64,000 bases of DNA from Mesorhizobium sp. WSM3860 (GCF_002294995.1 NZ_NSGF01000022.1:29765-93764), one strand, 5' to 3'. Shown: positions 40,601 to 50,045, counted from the stretch's first letter. Numbers and translations: made by a program. Notes: a model not told the origin generated them from the sequence alone.

Positions 40601-43600
40601 GTTGGCGAAGATGCCGGCGCCGCTGCCGCTGTTCTGCACCGTCACGTTTTCGACGCCGGCGGTGATGGTGCCAGTGCCGGTCGTCGGCAGGTTGATCGTG
40701 GCGCCGGAACCGTTGCTGGCCAAGATCGGCCGTGAACTGTCGAGGCCGCCCGGCGCCGAAACGACGGTGGTGGCCTGGACAGTGGTGAACTGGAACGAGG
40801 CCGGCGCGCCGACGCCGCTGCCGACGCCGAGCTGGGAGACGTCGATGGCCGCGTCGCCGCTCTTGAACGAGATCAACGCCTGTCCGTCCTTCAGGTCGAA
40901 CGAGCTGTTGGCCAGATTGATGCTCTCGGTGCCGCCGGCGTTCTTGTCGACCAGGATGAAGACATTGGCGCTCGAAGCTTCTGCCTGGGTGACGCTGCCC
41001 GGATTGGCGAAGCTGCCGTCGCCCGTGCCGGACGTGTTGCCGGCCGCATCGATGTAGAAGAGCTTGACCGGCGAAAGGTTCGAGGTGTCGCCGGTGAAGT
41101 TCACATCGTTGAAATTGTAGTCGCCATTCGTCGGCAGACTGTCGGTGGCGTGGATGACCTGGCCGTTGCCGAAGGTCGAGATCGATGACTCGGCCGTCGC
41201 CTGGCCATCGCCGAACACCAGATTCGCGTTGGTGGCGCTGGAGAATTGCACGCCCTGTGCGACGTTGGTGATGGTCGAGGTCTGGCCAGCCGGATTGTTG
41301 TTGAGGGTGTCGCCGAGCTGGATCGTGCCAGTGCCGGTCGTGCCCGCCATATCGATGCCCAGCGTGCCGGCGAATCCGCCGCCGTCTACGTCGAAATCAC
41401 CTGCCGTGATGCTGCTCGCCCCAAGCGAGGCGCCGTTCAGATCGAAGCCGACCGCGTTGGCGGCATTGAGGCCGATGTCGAGGCTGCTTGCACCCAGCGA
41501 TGCGCCCAGCGTGCCCGAAACATCGACGCCGCGCGAGGTGATGCCCAAGAGGTTCACCGCGCCGAGGCTGATGGCGCCGCCGCCGGACGAGGCGACATTG
41601 TCGAGCGCGACACCGGTCGCGGCGCCGTTGACCGAGACGGAGTCGAAATTGACGCCGCCCGTGCCGACCGTCGCACCGCTGAGGTCGAGAGCAGTCCCGG
41701 TGGTCGTGTTGATCGTGTTGGCGCTGCCCCCGGTGCCGACACTGACTGTCCCGCCGCCGCTGGCAACGAAGCCGGCTCCGCTGCTGGAGGTGATTGCCAA
41801 CCCGCCATTGGTGAAATTTATGGTGCCGTCGGCGTTGTTGCTCAGGTTGACGGCGTCTGTGGCGCCGGAACTGGCCTGCTTGGTCGTGCCGGAGAAGGTG
41901 ACGGTGGCCGCGGTGCCATTGTCGATTCCGGCAACGACGATGTTGCCACCGCCGCCTGCGCTGCCGTCCGTCAGGTTGCCCAGCAACGTCACCGAGCCGC
42001 CGGTCAATTCCTGGATCGAGGCGGCGGCACCCGTGCCGTTGCTGGCGATCTCGCCACCATAGGAAATGGTCGCGTTGCCGCCGCTGGCGGCGGTCGCCGA
42101 GCCGACATTGAAGGCGGTACCCGAACCGGAATTGGTCAGCGTGCCGGTGCCGAGGGCGACCGTGCCGCTCAGGTTCTGCAGGTCGATGCCGCTGCCAGAA
42201 CCGAATGTCGCGCTGGTCGAGGCGAAATTGATGTTGGCGGCAATGCCATCGAGGCTCACCGCCTGCGCGCTGCTGGCGCTCACGGTGCCGGTCGTGACGT
42301 TGACCGCGCCGCCGCCAGTGGCGCTGAAGGCCGTAGCGCCGTTGGTGGCGACATCCAAATCAGCGAAGCTGACACTGGAGCCGGTGTTGTTGGTGAGCGA
42401 AACCCCGTTCCCGCCTATCGTCACCTGGTCTGTGAAATTCACCGCGCCGCCGGTGCGGTTTGCGATGCTGAGGCCGCCGCCCGTCAGCGTGCCGGCCGAT
42501 CCGCTGTTGGGCAAGGTGCCGCGTGTCAGCGTGACGGTGCCGGTGCCGCCAGTGACGTCTAGCAGCGTGCCGGCGACGTTGACGTTGTTGTTGGTGATCG
42601 ACAGGTTGGTGTCGAGGCCGGCGACCATGAACGCGGTCTGGCCGGCCGCGACATTGCTCACGGTGACGCCTTCGATGAAGATGCCGCCGGCATTGCTGAA
42701 GCCGACGGCAGATTGGTCGACGAGGAAGGCCGCACCGGACGCGCCGCTGAAGTCGAAAGCGGTGTTGCGCACGGAGTTGTTGCCAAGCAGATGCATCAGA
42801 TCGCCGGTGCCGGTGACCACGGCCTCATCGCCGGTGACGTTGCCGCCTGTGGCGCCGAGATTGCCCTGGACATTGACCGGCTGGATGGTGCCGGTCAGGG
42901 TGACGGCGTTGCTGTTGCCGAACCCGGTGATCGATTGCCCGGAATCGAGCGTGAAGGCACTGCCGCCGAGATTGATGCCGCCGACGAAGGCGAAGGTCTG
43001 GGTGCCGGTCAGCGCATCCGCCGCGGCAAGCGAGATCGTGTTGACCGACTGGCTGAGGCCGAACGTGCCGGCGTTGATTGTGCCGCCCGATTGCGAGACC
43101 AATGTCACCCCGCCCGGCGCGCTGGCCAGATGGGCGCTGCCGGTAAAGGCGACGTCGTCGAAATCATAGTTGCCGAGCGTCGGATCGAGCCCGATCGTGT
43201 TGACGGTGTAGCCGCCGGCGGCGGCGATGATGGTGGACTCGAGCCCGTCAGCGGCGTTGCCGTCGCCGAAGGTGAAGTTGGCGTTGGCCGACGTCGCGGT
43301 GGTGCCATCGGATGCCAGTTCGACGCCGACGCCAAGATTGTCGATCTTGGAGCCCTGCTCGAAGGTAATGGTCTTGTTACCGGTCGTCGACGACAGGTCG
43401 ATGCCGCGGGAGGTCAAGGCGCCGGTGCCGGTGATGGTGGTCAGACCGAAGCCGGCGGCCGTGGACGAACCGCTGAAATCGATGCCGGTCTGATTGGCGC
43501 CAACATCGTTGATGGTCGTGGTGCCGAACAGGACGTTGGCGTTGGTGCCGCTGAAATCGATGCCGGCCGTGTTGGCGGTGACGCCCATCGTCACGGTGGT

Positions 43601-46600
43601 GGCGCCCGAGAACGTCACCAGCCCGGCATTGCTGCCGATGTCGATGCCGTCGCCGCCGGTGCCCGAGACGGTGACGTTGCCGAAGCCGACATTGGCGCTG
43701 CTTGCGACGTTTGAGACCGAGAGGCCGTTTCCGGTCGCACCGGTGATCGACAAAGCCGCCATGGCGTTGAAGGTCGCGCCTCCGCCGAGACCGCCGATGA
43801 CCGCGCCGCCGCCGCCGGATGCCGTCAGCGTCGTGCCGAGGCCGAAGGTGATCGCGCCGCCCGTCGGCGCTGTCGTCGTGCCGATGGCGAAGAGGTTGCC
43901 GGTGCCGGTCGAGGTGACGTTGCCCGAGAGGGCGACCGAGCCGCCGGCGATGCCGTCGATCTTGACCGCCGTTCCGGGCGACGTTGCGGAGCTTGAGATA
44001 CCAGCCGAAACGGTGATAGCGGCGCTACCGCCGGAGACGACGACGCCGTCGCCCGTGCCGGAATTGGTGATGGTGCCGCCGATGCCGATCGTGCCGGTGT
44101 TGTTGGTCAGGCTGACATCGGCGCCGGAGACATTGGTCGTGATGAGGTTGTCGACGTTGACGGTCGCGGCGCTGCCCTGCACGACGAAGCCCGGACCGCT
44201 GCCGACGACCGTGTCGATCTTCGTCGTGCCGTTGAACGTGTAGATACCGCTGGCCACGTTGGTGAGGCGGATCGCATCGCCATTGACGCGATTGATGTCG
44301 ACGGCGCCGAAGGTGACGTTGCCGCCGCTGGTGTTGTCGATGACGATGCCGGTCGATACCGCGCCACCGGAGCCATCCACGGTGACGCTGGAGAAGTTCA
44401 CACCGGCCGCGCCGATCGTAATGCCGGTGCCGCCGATCTGGACGCCTTTCTCGCCCAACCCCGCGCCTGTGGCCACCGTGTTGCTGGCGCCGGTCACCGT
44501 CAGGGTACCGCCATTGATGGCGCTGAAGGCGAAGCCGCCGTCGGTGGTCAGATCGAGGCCGCCGGTGAAGTCGATGGTGCTGCCCGTATTGCCGCTCAGG
44601 TCGATCGCATTGGCGGCACCCGTGCTGGCGGTGATCTTGCCGCCGAAGGTGGCGCTGCCGCCGGTCAGGCCGCTGATCCTGACCGCGCTCGATGTCCCGG
44701 TCTGGTCGATGACGCCATTGTAGGTGATGCTGGCCGAGCTGCTGAGGACATCGAACGCGACGTTGCCGGTGTCCGCAACCGAGCTGCCGGCACCGAAGGT
44801 CAGCGTTCCATTCGAACCGTTTCGGATCGAGATACCATAGCCGCCGCCGCTGATGTCGAGATCCTCGAAAGCGGCGGTGCCGTCGAAATCGTTGGCAAAC
44901 AGCGCGACATTGCCGGCATTGGTAATCGTCGTGTTGCCGGTGAAATTGATCGTCGCGCTCGAATTGACCAGCGCGACGCCGGTTTGGCTCGCATTCTGGA
45001 CATTGAAATCGTCGACCGACACGGTACCGGTCACGCTGTCGAGGACGAGGCCGGTCGCGACATTGCCGACCGTCAGGCCCTGAACGGTCAAGCCATTGAC
45101 GCCGGTCGCATTGATCGCCGCACCGGATCCGCCCGAAATGTTGAAGTCGAGCAGCGCGTTGCCGTTGGCCGCCGTCACCACGTCCCCGGCGCCGGAATTG
45201 GTCAGGGTCGCCGCGCCGCCACCCGGGTCCGAGACAACCTGGTGGTGCTGGATGTTGTCGCCGGTGACGTTGACCGGCACGCCGCCGAGCGAGAAAGTGC
45301 GGCCGTTGCCGAAGGAGGCAAGCGTCTGGCCGTCGCTCAGCGTGAAACCGCCCACGGCGTCGATGGGCGCACCTTGGTTGACCAGCACGAAGATCGCGTC
45401 GCTGTCGGTTTCGGCGTTGGCCAGGTTGACTGCAAGAAGGCTCGACGTCGAGGAGCCGTCACCCGACGATCCGACCCCGCCGACGAAGATGACGTTCTGC
45501 ACGTCGAACAGCTGCAGGCCGCTGAAAACGGTCTTGCCGAAGGCATAATGGCCGAGCATCTGGTTGAGCCCGCGCGCATCGAGCGAGGCGGTGAGGCCGG
45601 CAATCGATCCGCCACCGAAGGTGAACTCGGCATTGGCCGAATTGGCCAGCGAGCCGGCAATGCCGAGGCGAACACCCGTGTCGACACCGGAGATGGAGCC
45701 GCCATTGGTGATGGTGATCGCGGCATCGCCCGTCGTCTGCGCGAGGTCGATGCCGATCGAGCCGGCACCGGAACCGCTGATGTTGGCGGACAGCGCGGTG
45801 AACGCCGTCTGGCTGCCAGAGAAGTCGAGACCGGCTTGGCCGGCGCCCAGACCAGAAATGACGATGTTGCCCGCAACCACGGCAGCATTGACGCCGCTGA
45901 ACGACATGCCGCTACCGCCGGGATTGGCGATGCTGATGTCGCCGAAGCGGACGGTCGCCGGGGAATCGGAAACGGCGATCGCCGGTCCCGTCGTGTTCGA
46001 GATCGTGGTCGCGCCATTGACGGTGAAGCTGCCCGACACCTGGTCGAGCACGACACCGGAAGTGCCGCCGGACTGAGAGATCGAATCGAGCGCCACATGA
46101 GCGGTGATCGGGTCGATGGAGACGGCCATGCCGCCATTGCCCGAAACTGTGCCGCCGGTGGTGGTGAAGCTGCCGCTGCTCGACGTGCCCTGCACCGTCA
46201 TGCCGCGATCGGTGTTGTCGAGCGCGTTGACGGTGGCGAAACTGTAAGTGCCCTGTCCGGTGATATCGAGGCCGTCGTCGCCATTGTCCTGCAGCAGCGT
46301 CGTGCCGGTGAAATTGTAGGTGCCGTTGTCCTCGATATGTAGGCCGTCGAGGCCGTTGCCGGTCGCGGTGAACCCGGATGCATTGACGGTGGTCGAGTTG
46401 CCGGTGAAGTCGGCGCCATCCCCGCCCGTGCCGGTGACCGTGACATTGGTCAATGTCGTGCCGGCTGCGTTGTTGCCGAAGATGCCGTCCGCGCCGCCGG
46501 TGATGGTGATGCCGCTCAGCGTGTTGTTGCTGGCGAGCGTGATGACGTTGTTGGCAACGTTCGTGCCCTGGATGGTGCCGTTGCTGCCGCCGAAATTGTA

Positions 46601-47869
46601 GGTGGCGACGCTGCCGTCGATGAGCCTGGCTTGAACACTGCCGCCGCCGCCGATGACAGCCTGGCCGCCGGCCAGATTGACGCCGCCGGTAGTGATGTTG
46701 CCGTTGCCGCCAAGTGCGACGATGACGCCGTTCGCTCCGGCCTTGGTGACGGCATCGTCGAGCGTGGTTGGATCGCTGAAGGTACCTGCGCCGGCCAAGC
46801 CGCCGTCAGAGAAGTAGAACAGGCCGAAGGCCGCATTGGTGGCGGCGTTGATCGCCACGCGCGATGTCGTGCCCGTGACCTCGTCCTGGCTTTCCAGCCT
46901 GACGCCGATATCGCCGCGGACGCGCTCGTTGAGGCGCTTGCGCAAGCCCGGGATGACCGTCGAGATGGGGTCCGACGCATCGTCGGCCGAAGCCCTCTTG
47001 CCGGGCGCATTGAGCGGCACCGTCAGCCGAATGCCGCCGGCGAACTGGGTGTCGTCGCGATTGTCGTTGCGCACCTCGCCGGTGAAGGTCAGCGAGGTGC
47101 CGGTGCCGATGACATCGCCGATCGTGTATTCCAGCCCCGCCTTGGCGCCGGTGACGCTGCGGTCGTCGCCATCCGGATCGGCGAAATGATAGGCGCCGAT
47201 ATCGAAGCGCAGCGAATGGTTCTCCGGCAGGTCGATCGGCGCCTGGATGCCGACCTCGCCCTCGATGCCCCAGGCAGCATAGGTGCGATGATCGATGGCG
47301 GAGATTTCCTCGAGCAACTGGTTGCCGACCATCGACAGCGTCGAACCTGAGCCCTGCGAGGCACGGTCGCCGCTGAGCGGCAGGTAGACATTGACATGCG
47401 CGTCGTATTTCGAGGTGATCGCCTCGAGCCCGAGCGTCGAGGCGACGAATTGATGGTCGTCGCGGTTCTGGATGTTGAGATAGGCGTAACCGCCGATCAT
47501 CAGGTCCGGATTGACGATGCGGCGGACGCCCAAGCCGACGTCCTGGCCGAAACCGTCGTCGAAATCGTATTTCGAGCGCACGTCCAGGAACAGGACGGAT
47601 TCGAGGTTCTGCTTCAGCGGCAGGAAGCCTTCGAGGGCCGTGTTGGCGCCGTTGTTGTTGGCGCCGACGATCGCGCGCACCTGCGGCTGCCACAGCCCGG
47701 CATCGTCGGCGCGCGCAGCCATGCCCGACAGTGCCAGGGCAACGCTCGAAAGCGCGGACGTTTTCAGCAGAATCCCGGCACGCCTGGATGCGGCAGACGC
47801 TCCGCCCCGACGAGCAACGCCCTCGACGGCCTTCCCCCGACCTTCAGTCCGCTCTTTGCGCGACCGCAT
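37670..47869 (-). CDS. Giant inverse-autotransporter adhesin with beta-helix passenger
   Basis: A 3399-residue surface protein. Residues 1-53 form a long signal peptide (basic start, hydrophobic 'TSALSSVALALSGMAARA'). About 57-320 resemble the inverse-autotransporter (intimin/invasin-type) beta-barrel: 'FLDVRSKYDFDDGFGQDVGL', 'GVRRIVNPDLMIGGYAYLNI' and 'LGLEAITSKYDAHVNVYLPL'. From about 350 to the end come beta-strand repeats rich in Gly, Thr, Ser, Asn and Val (V-x-G-x-x-x-I-x-N-T), a right-handed parallel beta-helix. Motifs like 'YNFNDVNFTG' and 'FVLVN' recur at the start of four large units. The ATG at 47869 is preferred to a GTG at 47929. Expected to be an outer-membrane-anchored fibre for attachment or biofilm. 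Confidence 0.85.
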   Translation of the reverse strand: MRSRKERTEGRGKAVEGVARRGGASAASRRAGILLKTSALSSVALALSGMAARADDAGLWQPQVRAIVGANNNGANTALEGFLPLKQNLESVLFLDVRSKYDFDDGFGQDVGLGVRRIVNPDLMIGGYAYLNIQNRDDHQFVASTLGLEAITSKYDAHVNVYLPLSGDRASQGSGSTLSMVGNQLLEEISAIDHRTYAAWGIEGEVGIQAPIDLPENHSLRFDIGAYHFADPDGDDRSVTGAKAGLEYTIGDVIGTGTSLTFTGEVRNDNRDDTQFAGGIRLTVPLNAPGKRASADDASDPISTVIPGLRKRLNERVRGDIGVRLESQDEVTGTTSRVAINAATNAAFGLFYFSDGGLAGAGTFSDPTTLDDAVTKAGANGVIVALGGNGNITTGGVNLAGGQAVIGGGGSVQARLIDGSVATYNFGGSNGTIQGTNVANNVITLASNNTLSGITITGGADGIFGNNAAGTTLTNVTVTGTGGDGADFTGNSTTVNASGFTATGNGLDGLHIEDNGTYNFTGTTLLQDNGDDGLDITGQGTYSFATVNALDNTDRGMTVQGTSSSGSFTTTGGTVSGNGGMAVSIDPITAHVALDSISQSGGTSGVVLDQVSGSFTVNGATTISNTTGPAIAVSDSPATVRFGDISIANPGGSGMSFSGVNAAVVAGNIVISGLGAGQAGLDFSGSQTAFTALSANISGSGAGSIGIDLAQTTGDAAITITNGGSISGVDTGVRLGIAGSLANSANAEFTFGGGSIAGLTASLDARGLNQMLGHYAFGKTVFSGLQLFDVQNVIFVGGVGSSGDGSSTSSLLAVNLANAETDSDAIFVLVNQGAPIDAVGGFTLSDGQTLASFGNGRTFSLGGVPVNVTGDNIQHHQVVSDPGGGAATLTNSGAGDVVTAANGNALLDFNISGGSGAAINATGVNGLTVQGLTVGNVATGLVLDSVTGTVSVDDFNVQNASQTGVALVNSSATINFTGNTTITNAGNVALFANDFDGTAAFEDLDISGGGYGISIRNGSNGTLTFGAGSSVADTGNVAFDVLSSSASITYNGVIDQTGTSSAVRISGLTGGSATFGGKITASTGAANAIDLSGNTGSTIDFTGGLDLTTDGGFAFSAINGGTLTVTGASNTVATGAGLGEKGVQIGGTGITIGAAGVNFSSVTVDGSGGAVSTGIVIDNTSGGNVTFGAVDINRVNGDAIRLTNVASGIYTFNGTTKIDTVVGSGPGFVVQGSAATVNVDNLITTNVSGADVSLTNNTGTIGIGGTITNSGTGDGVVVSGGSAAITVSAGISSSATSPGTAVKIDGIAGGSVALSGNVTSTGTGNLFAIGTTTAPTGGAITFGLGTTLTASGGGGAVIGGLGGGATFNAMAALSITGATGNGLSVSNVASSANVGFGNVTVSGTGGDGIDIGSNAGLVTFSGATTVTMGVTANTAGIDFSGTNANVLFGTTTINDVGANQTGIDFSGSSTAAGFGLTTITGTGALTSRGIDLSSTTGNKTITFEQGSKIDNLGVGVELASDGTTATSANANFTFGDGNAADGLESTIIAAAGGYTVNTIGLDPTLGNYDFDDVAFTGSAHLASAPGGVTLVSQSGGTINAGTFGLSQSVNTISLAAADALTGTQTFAFVGGINLGGSAFTLDSGQSITGFGNSNAVTLTGTIQPVNVQGNLGATGGNVTGDEAVVTGTGDLMHLLGNNSVRNTAFDFSGASGAAFLVDQSAVGFSNAGGIFIEGVTVSNVAAGQTAFMVAGLDTNLSITNNNVNVAGTLLDVTGGTGTVTLTRGTLPNSGSAGTLTGGGLSIANRTGGAVNFTDQVTIGGNGVSLTNNTGSSVSFADLDVATNGATAFSATGGGAVNVTTGTVSASSAQAVSLDGIAANINFASTSATFGSGSGIDLQNLSGTVALGTGTLTNSGSGTAFNVGSATAASGGNATISYGGEIASNGTGAAASIQELTGGSVTLLGNLTDGSAGGGGNIVVAGIDNGTAATVTFSGTTKQASSGATDAVNLSNNADGTINFTNGGLAITSSSGAGFVASGGGTVSVGTGGSANTINTTTGTALDLSGATVGTGGVNFDSVSVNGAATGVALDNVASSGGGAISLGAVNLLGITSRGVDVSGTLGASLGASSLDIGLNAANAVGFDLNGASLGASSITAGDFDVDGGGFAGTLGIDMAGTTGTGTIQLGDTLNNNPAGQTSTITNVAQGVQFSSATNANLVFGDGQATAESSISTFGNGQVIHATDSLPTNGDYNFNDVNFTGDTSNLSPVKLFYIDAAGNTSGTGDGSFANPGSVTQAEASSANVFILVDKNAGGTESINLANSSFDLKDGQALISFKSGDAAIDVSQLGVGSGVGAPASFQFTTVQATTVVSAPGGLDSSRPILASNGSGATINLPTTGTGTITAGVENVTVQNSGSGAGIFANATAASNFVIRNNDITAGGAALSFATTGGTVDMLQASIDNNVFQRTAAGTTVSFGGQNLSAAQDSILLNSFSDNSVTGNGTSGGIAFNNVHFDIGAPGGTLTVGTTGARVQGDGLNFLNPIGTLNFTTLNVANNAGTGVLVDTKGAGTTFTLNNTGGVVDTTSGAAFNLDPLTVGMSFSSVTSTGGASGIIFDTVAGSFTVSGATSISGTSGFGIDAINTNTGTFNFNTVTVNNTSTAGGGIHVATGSLNVGGLANIDTAAGVGVSQGGGTVSFAGGITVDTTSGTGILGTAGAMTISATGGSEMLNATGGQAISLSGVAANIALDSTSSAGGTSNVGLSNVTGTVNLGSGALSAASGAAFNVTGGTANISYSGSITKTTAGNVVSIASRTGGTTTLSGTISATGAVGNGIVVNANSGSTINFSGAAKTLSTGTNAAVSLTNNTGSTVNFTNGGLVINTSSGTGFSATGGGTVTVQGTGNTITSTTGTALNIANTTIGASDLTFQKVTSNGGSANGIILDSTGSSGGLHVTGTGTAGSGGTIATKTGADGSTTQGSGIYLNNTSDLQLSWMQLNDFQNYGIVGTNVTGLALDHVVISGTNGTSVGGIGEGAAYFTGLSGSAAVSNSTFTGAAYDAFHVFNDGGQTLNRLTITGSTFATQSGAGNASNDAVALQATGGTFNVTMQSSTVTSARGDMFQLNLLGTVSSDLVLGGATASLGNMMNNTNQNIVSGGGGITIGGGGPANNVTLTYNISHNTISGAAGAVLAVAKGTGTNASFVGTIDSNTIGTQGVAGSGSTGGEGIAVYQDGAGNSSTTITNNHVSGVVAARGAIDLLLRNGGGGTMTAVVQGNTIDTLDQASSFSGIYIQSGSNTVNSGSPDNNKLNLTIGGAGALRNTIDLGANAIGALVAGIVLEQEGNSRMGLIGSPNYVGTPYDFSAIQAYVAANNTGTFTNAQAVFAFGDSTQPAGGGFFGGPQF

Positions 47870-48061
47870 GTCCCCATCCCGGCTGCCGCCGTGCCCTCGA
47901 GCAGGTAGGCGGATACTATTGTATTGCACGACAATTCATGGTTGCGATACGGTATTCATACAGAAATCAGACTCCTGTTGCAGTAGAGACACACCGATTT
48001 TGTCCCCAACGACCTAGGTTCCATTTCGCCGGCTAGAGATTCCAAAGTTGTACCAAGAGCA

Positions 48062-48613
48062 ATGGAGTATACATTAGTGATATTGAATGTAACTGTTAGA
48101 TCAGGATACGTAGCCTTTGCGCTCTGTTTGCTGTTGTTCTCGGCGGGCGCAGCCATGGCCGAGGAGGCGAAGCCGGCCGCGCCCAAGCCTGTCGACAGCA
48201 ACCCGTGGATGGTCAACTGCTCTTCGGGGGCGACAGGAACCGAGCTGCAATGCCAGGTCTCGCAAAACCTCACCGAATCCAAGACCGGCCAGCGGGTGCT
48301 GACCGTCACGGTGCGCCGCCAGGAGGATGCTCAGGGCTTTGCCATGCTGCTGGCCTTGCCGCATGGGCTGTTCCTGCCCTCTGGGGCGTCCTACCAGATC
48401 GACAGCGGCAAAAAGGCGACCGTCGCGATCCAGACCAGCGACCAGAATGGGGCTTATGCTGCCGTGCCGCTGGCGCTCGAGATCATTAAGGCGATGCGGT
48501 CTGGGACCATGCTGAACATCGGCATGGAGTCAGTGACACGCAAGCCGGTGACGATTCCGGTTTCGCTAAAAGGCTTCGGCGCGGCGATCGACAAGCTGGA
48601 AGCGACCAAGTAA
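48062..48613 (+). CDS. Invasion-associated locus B (IalB)-family protein
   Basis: The 183-residue protein has a signal peptide ('VAFALCLLLFSAGAAMAEE') and an IalB-type domain: 'PWMVNCSSGATGTELQCQVS', 'QGFAMLLALPHGLFLPSGAS', 'YQIDSGKKATVAIQTSDQNG', 'AYAAVPLALEIIKAMRSGTM'. IalB proteins were named in Bartonella but are common in free-living Rhizobiales as periplasmic or outer-membrane-associated proteins of unclear function. The two Cys of 'NCSS ... LQC' are conserved and may form a disulfide. It is divergent from the giant adhesin gene with about 190 bases between them. Confidence 0.88.
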   Translation: MEYTLVILNVTVRSGYVAFALCLLLFSAGAAMAEEAKPAAPKPVDSNPWMVNCSSGATGTELQCQVSQNLTESKTGQRVLTVTVRRQEDAQGFAMLLALPHGLFLPSGASYQIDSGKKATVAIQTSDQNGAYAAVPLALEIIKAMRSGTMLNIGMESVTRKPVTIPVSLKGFGAAIDKLEATK

Positions 48614-48614
48614 C

Positions 48615-48838
48615 GTCATCAAGCAATTGCATGCCGATCTGATGAGCCTCGGCTATGAGGGCTCCTACGGCCGTGTCGCGCCTTTGCGCGTGCCCGGAAA
48701 GAAGAGCGCCAGCACCAGATGCAAACGAGCGGGCGCGGCACCTTCGTGCCGCTGGCGTTCGACCCCGGCGAAGCCTTCCAATTCGACTGGTCGGAAGACT
48801 GGGCGGTTATCGGCGGAAATCAACATGGGACCGCCGCA
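48615..48838 (+). pseudogene. IS21-family transposase (istA) fragment
   Basis: Starting right after the IalB stop, the plus strand reads 'QLHADLMSLGYEGSYGRVA', shifts frame near 48680, and continues 'QMQTSGRGTFVPLAFDPGEA' then 'FQFDWSEDWAVIGG'. This is the central region of IS21-type IstA transposases (the F-Q-x-D-W-S/G motif with a catalytic Asp). Both ends of the transposase and the istB gene are missing, and at least one frameshift is present. A dead insertion-sequence scar. Confidence 0.8.
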
Positions 48839-48854
48839 TAAGCGCTCCAGTTCA

Positions 48855-49748
48855 TCAGAAAACGCCCAAGATTTCCCGCGCCTCGTCCGGCGTTGCGACC
48901 TCGCATCCAAGATCGCGGATTATGCGGCACGCGCGCTCGACCAGTTGCCCATTCGTCGCGAACACGCCGCGCTCCAGATAGATGTTGTCTTCAAGGCCAA
49001 CGCGGCAGTGGCCACCCAGGATCGTGGAAAGCGCGACAACCTCCATCTGCCAGCGAGAGATTCCGAAGGCGCTCCAGATCGCGTTCGCTGGCAGGAGATC
49101 TTTCATGTAGATCAGTGTCCTTGCATCTGCCGGAGCAGACCATTTGACGCCGAGGCAGATCTGAAAAAGCGGCGGTTCGTCGAGGTGGCGGTGTTCAATC
49201 AGTCTGCGCGCCAAAAGGATATCGCCCGGGTTGAACACTTCGATTTCGGGTTTGACCTTCGCGCTTCGGATCAGCTCGGCCATATCCCTCAGTTTGCCCG
49301 GCGTGTTCATGAAGATGCAGTCAGGAGCGCCCGCGATGCCGCCTTCCAGGTTCATGGTCGTGGCATCGAGTGTGCACAGCTGCGGCTTGAGGTCCCGCAC
49401 ATGACCGACACGATCTCCTGCGGTCCCGATATCCGTAGTTGGATGCGCGGCAGCCTCGTTCGCCGGTTCTGGAACGAACGTTGCGCCCATCCCGGTGGTA
49501 AGATTGATCAGAACATTGCTGTCCTGCTTGCGGACCAAATCCACGATATCGCCAAAGACTTCGGGGGAACGGTCGCCAAGGCCGGTTGCGGGGTTCCGTC
49601 CGTGGATGTGAACTACAGACGCGCCTGCTTTGGCCGCCTCGATGCATGCGCCAGCGATCTGCTCGGGCGTAACAGGATAGTCGGGGTACCGCGGATGGAT
49701 TGGACCGTCCCCGGTTACAGCACAGGTCAACACAATTTTACGCTTCAT
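48855..49748 (-). CDS. BKACE-family beta-keto acid cleavage enzyme (DUF849)
   Basis: This 297-residue TIM-barrel enzyme is a member of the beta-keto acid cleavage family: 'KIVLTCAVTGDGPIHPRYPD', 'PVTPEQIAGACIEAAKAGAS', 'VVHIHGRNPATGLGDRSPEV' (Zn-binding H-x-H), 'INLTTGMG' and 'GGHCRVGLEDNIYLERGVFA'. Such enzymes condense a beta-keto acid with acetyl-CoA to give acetoacetate and a CoA ester, for example in carnitine or lysine breakdown. The truncated 3-hydroxyacyl dehydrogenase-like gene just upstream fits a carnitine-like pathway. The substrate cannot be called. Confidence 0.92.
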   Translation of the reverse strand: MKRKIVLTCAVTGDGPIHPRYPDYPVTPEQIAGACIEAAKAGASVVHIHGRNPATGLGDRSPEVFGDIVDLVRKQDSNVLINLTTGMGATFVPEPANEAAAHPTTDIGTAGDRVGHVRDLKPQLCTLDATTMNLEGGIAGAPDCIFMNTPGKLRDMAELIRSAKVKPEIEVFNPGDILLARRLIEHRHLDEPPLFQICLGVKWSAPADARTLIYMKDLLPANAIWSAFGISRWQMEVVALSTILGGHCRVGLEDNIYLERGVFATNGQLVERACRIIRDLGCEVATPDEAREILGVF

Positions 49749-49794
49749 TTCGGCTCCAAGGCGCTAATCCGAGCATCGGATTTCCATTGTCTAT

Positions 49795-50045
49795 TCAAAC
49801 GGCCGCCGCTTGATCGTGCCCTGCATCGACCTTGTGGATGGCGCTCCAAAGCGCGACGAGCTTTGCATCGCGCTCTCTCCTAAGAGCGTCATAGTCGCGC
49901 GATCCAATTTCCTCCCGGAGGCCATCGATCAGCTTGCCAATCGTTGCCTGGTTGAGCTCGGACTCGCCGAGATCGTCCCACCAGAGCGCGTAGCTGTCCC
50001 GGAACTGTTCGCAATAAGCCTTGATGCCCGCTGTCTTCGGCATGC
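49795..50045 (-). pseudogene. 3' fragment of a lambda-crystallin-type 3-hydroxyacyl-CoA dehydrogenase
   Basis: About 80 codons encode 'GIKAYCEQFRDSYALWWDDL', 'LIDGLREEIGSRDYDALRRE' and 'RDAKLVALWSAIHKVD', which resembles the C-terminal helix bundle of carnitine-dehydrogenase/lambda-crystallin-like 3-hydroxyacyl-CoA dehydrogenases. The N-terminal NAD domain is missing: the similarity ends near 50043, exactly where a type III secretion remnant on the opposite strand begins. Such dehydrogenases are usual partners of BKACE enzymes. A short ATG-initiated frame remains open but is unlikely to be functional. Family call moderate. Confidence 0.5.

Noticed and set aside
38825..40735. Several long plus-strand open frames opposite the giant adhesin (also 39741-41057, 41246-42562, 44984-46342)
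   Set aside because: They arise from the repetitive Gly/Thr/Val codons of the adhesin on the other strand and contain only low-complexity Val/Pro/Ala or Arg/Asp/Gly sequence.
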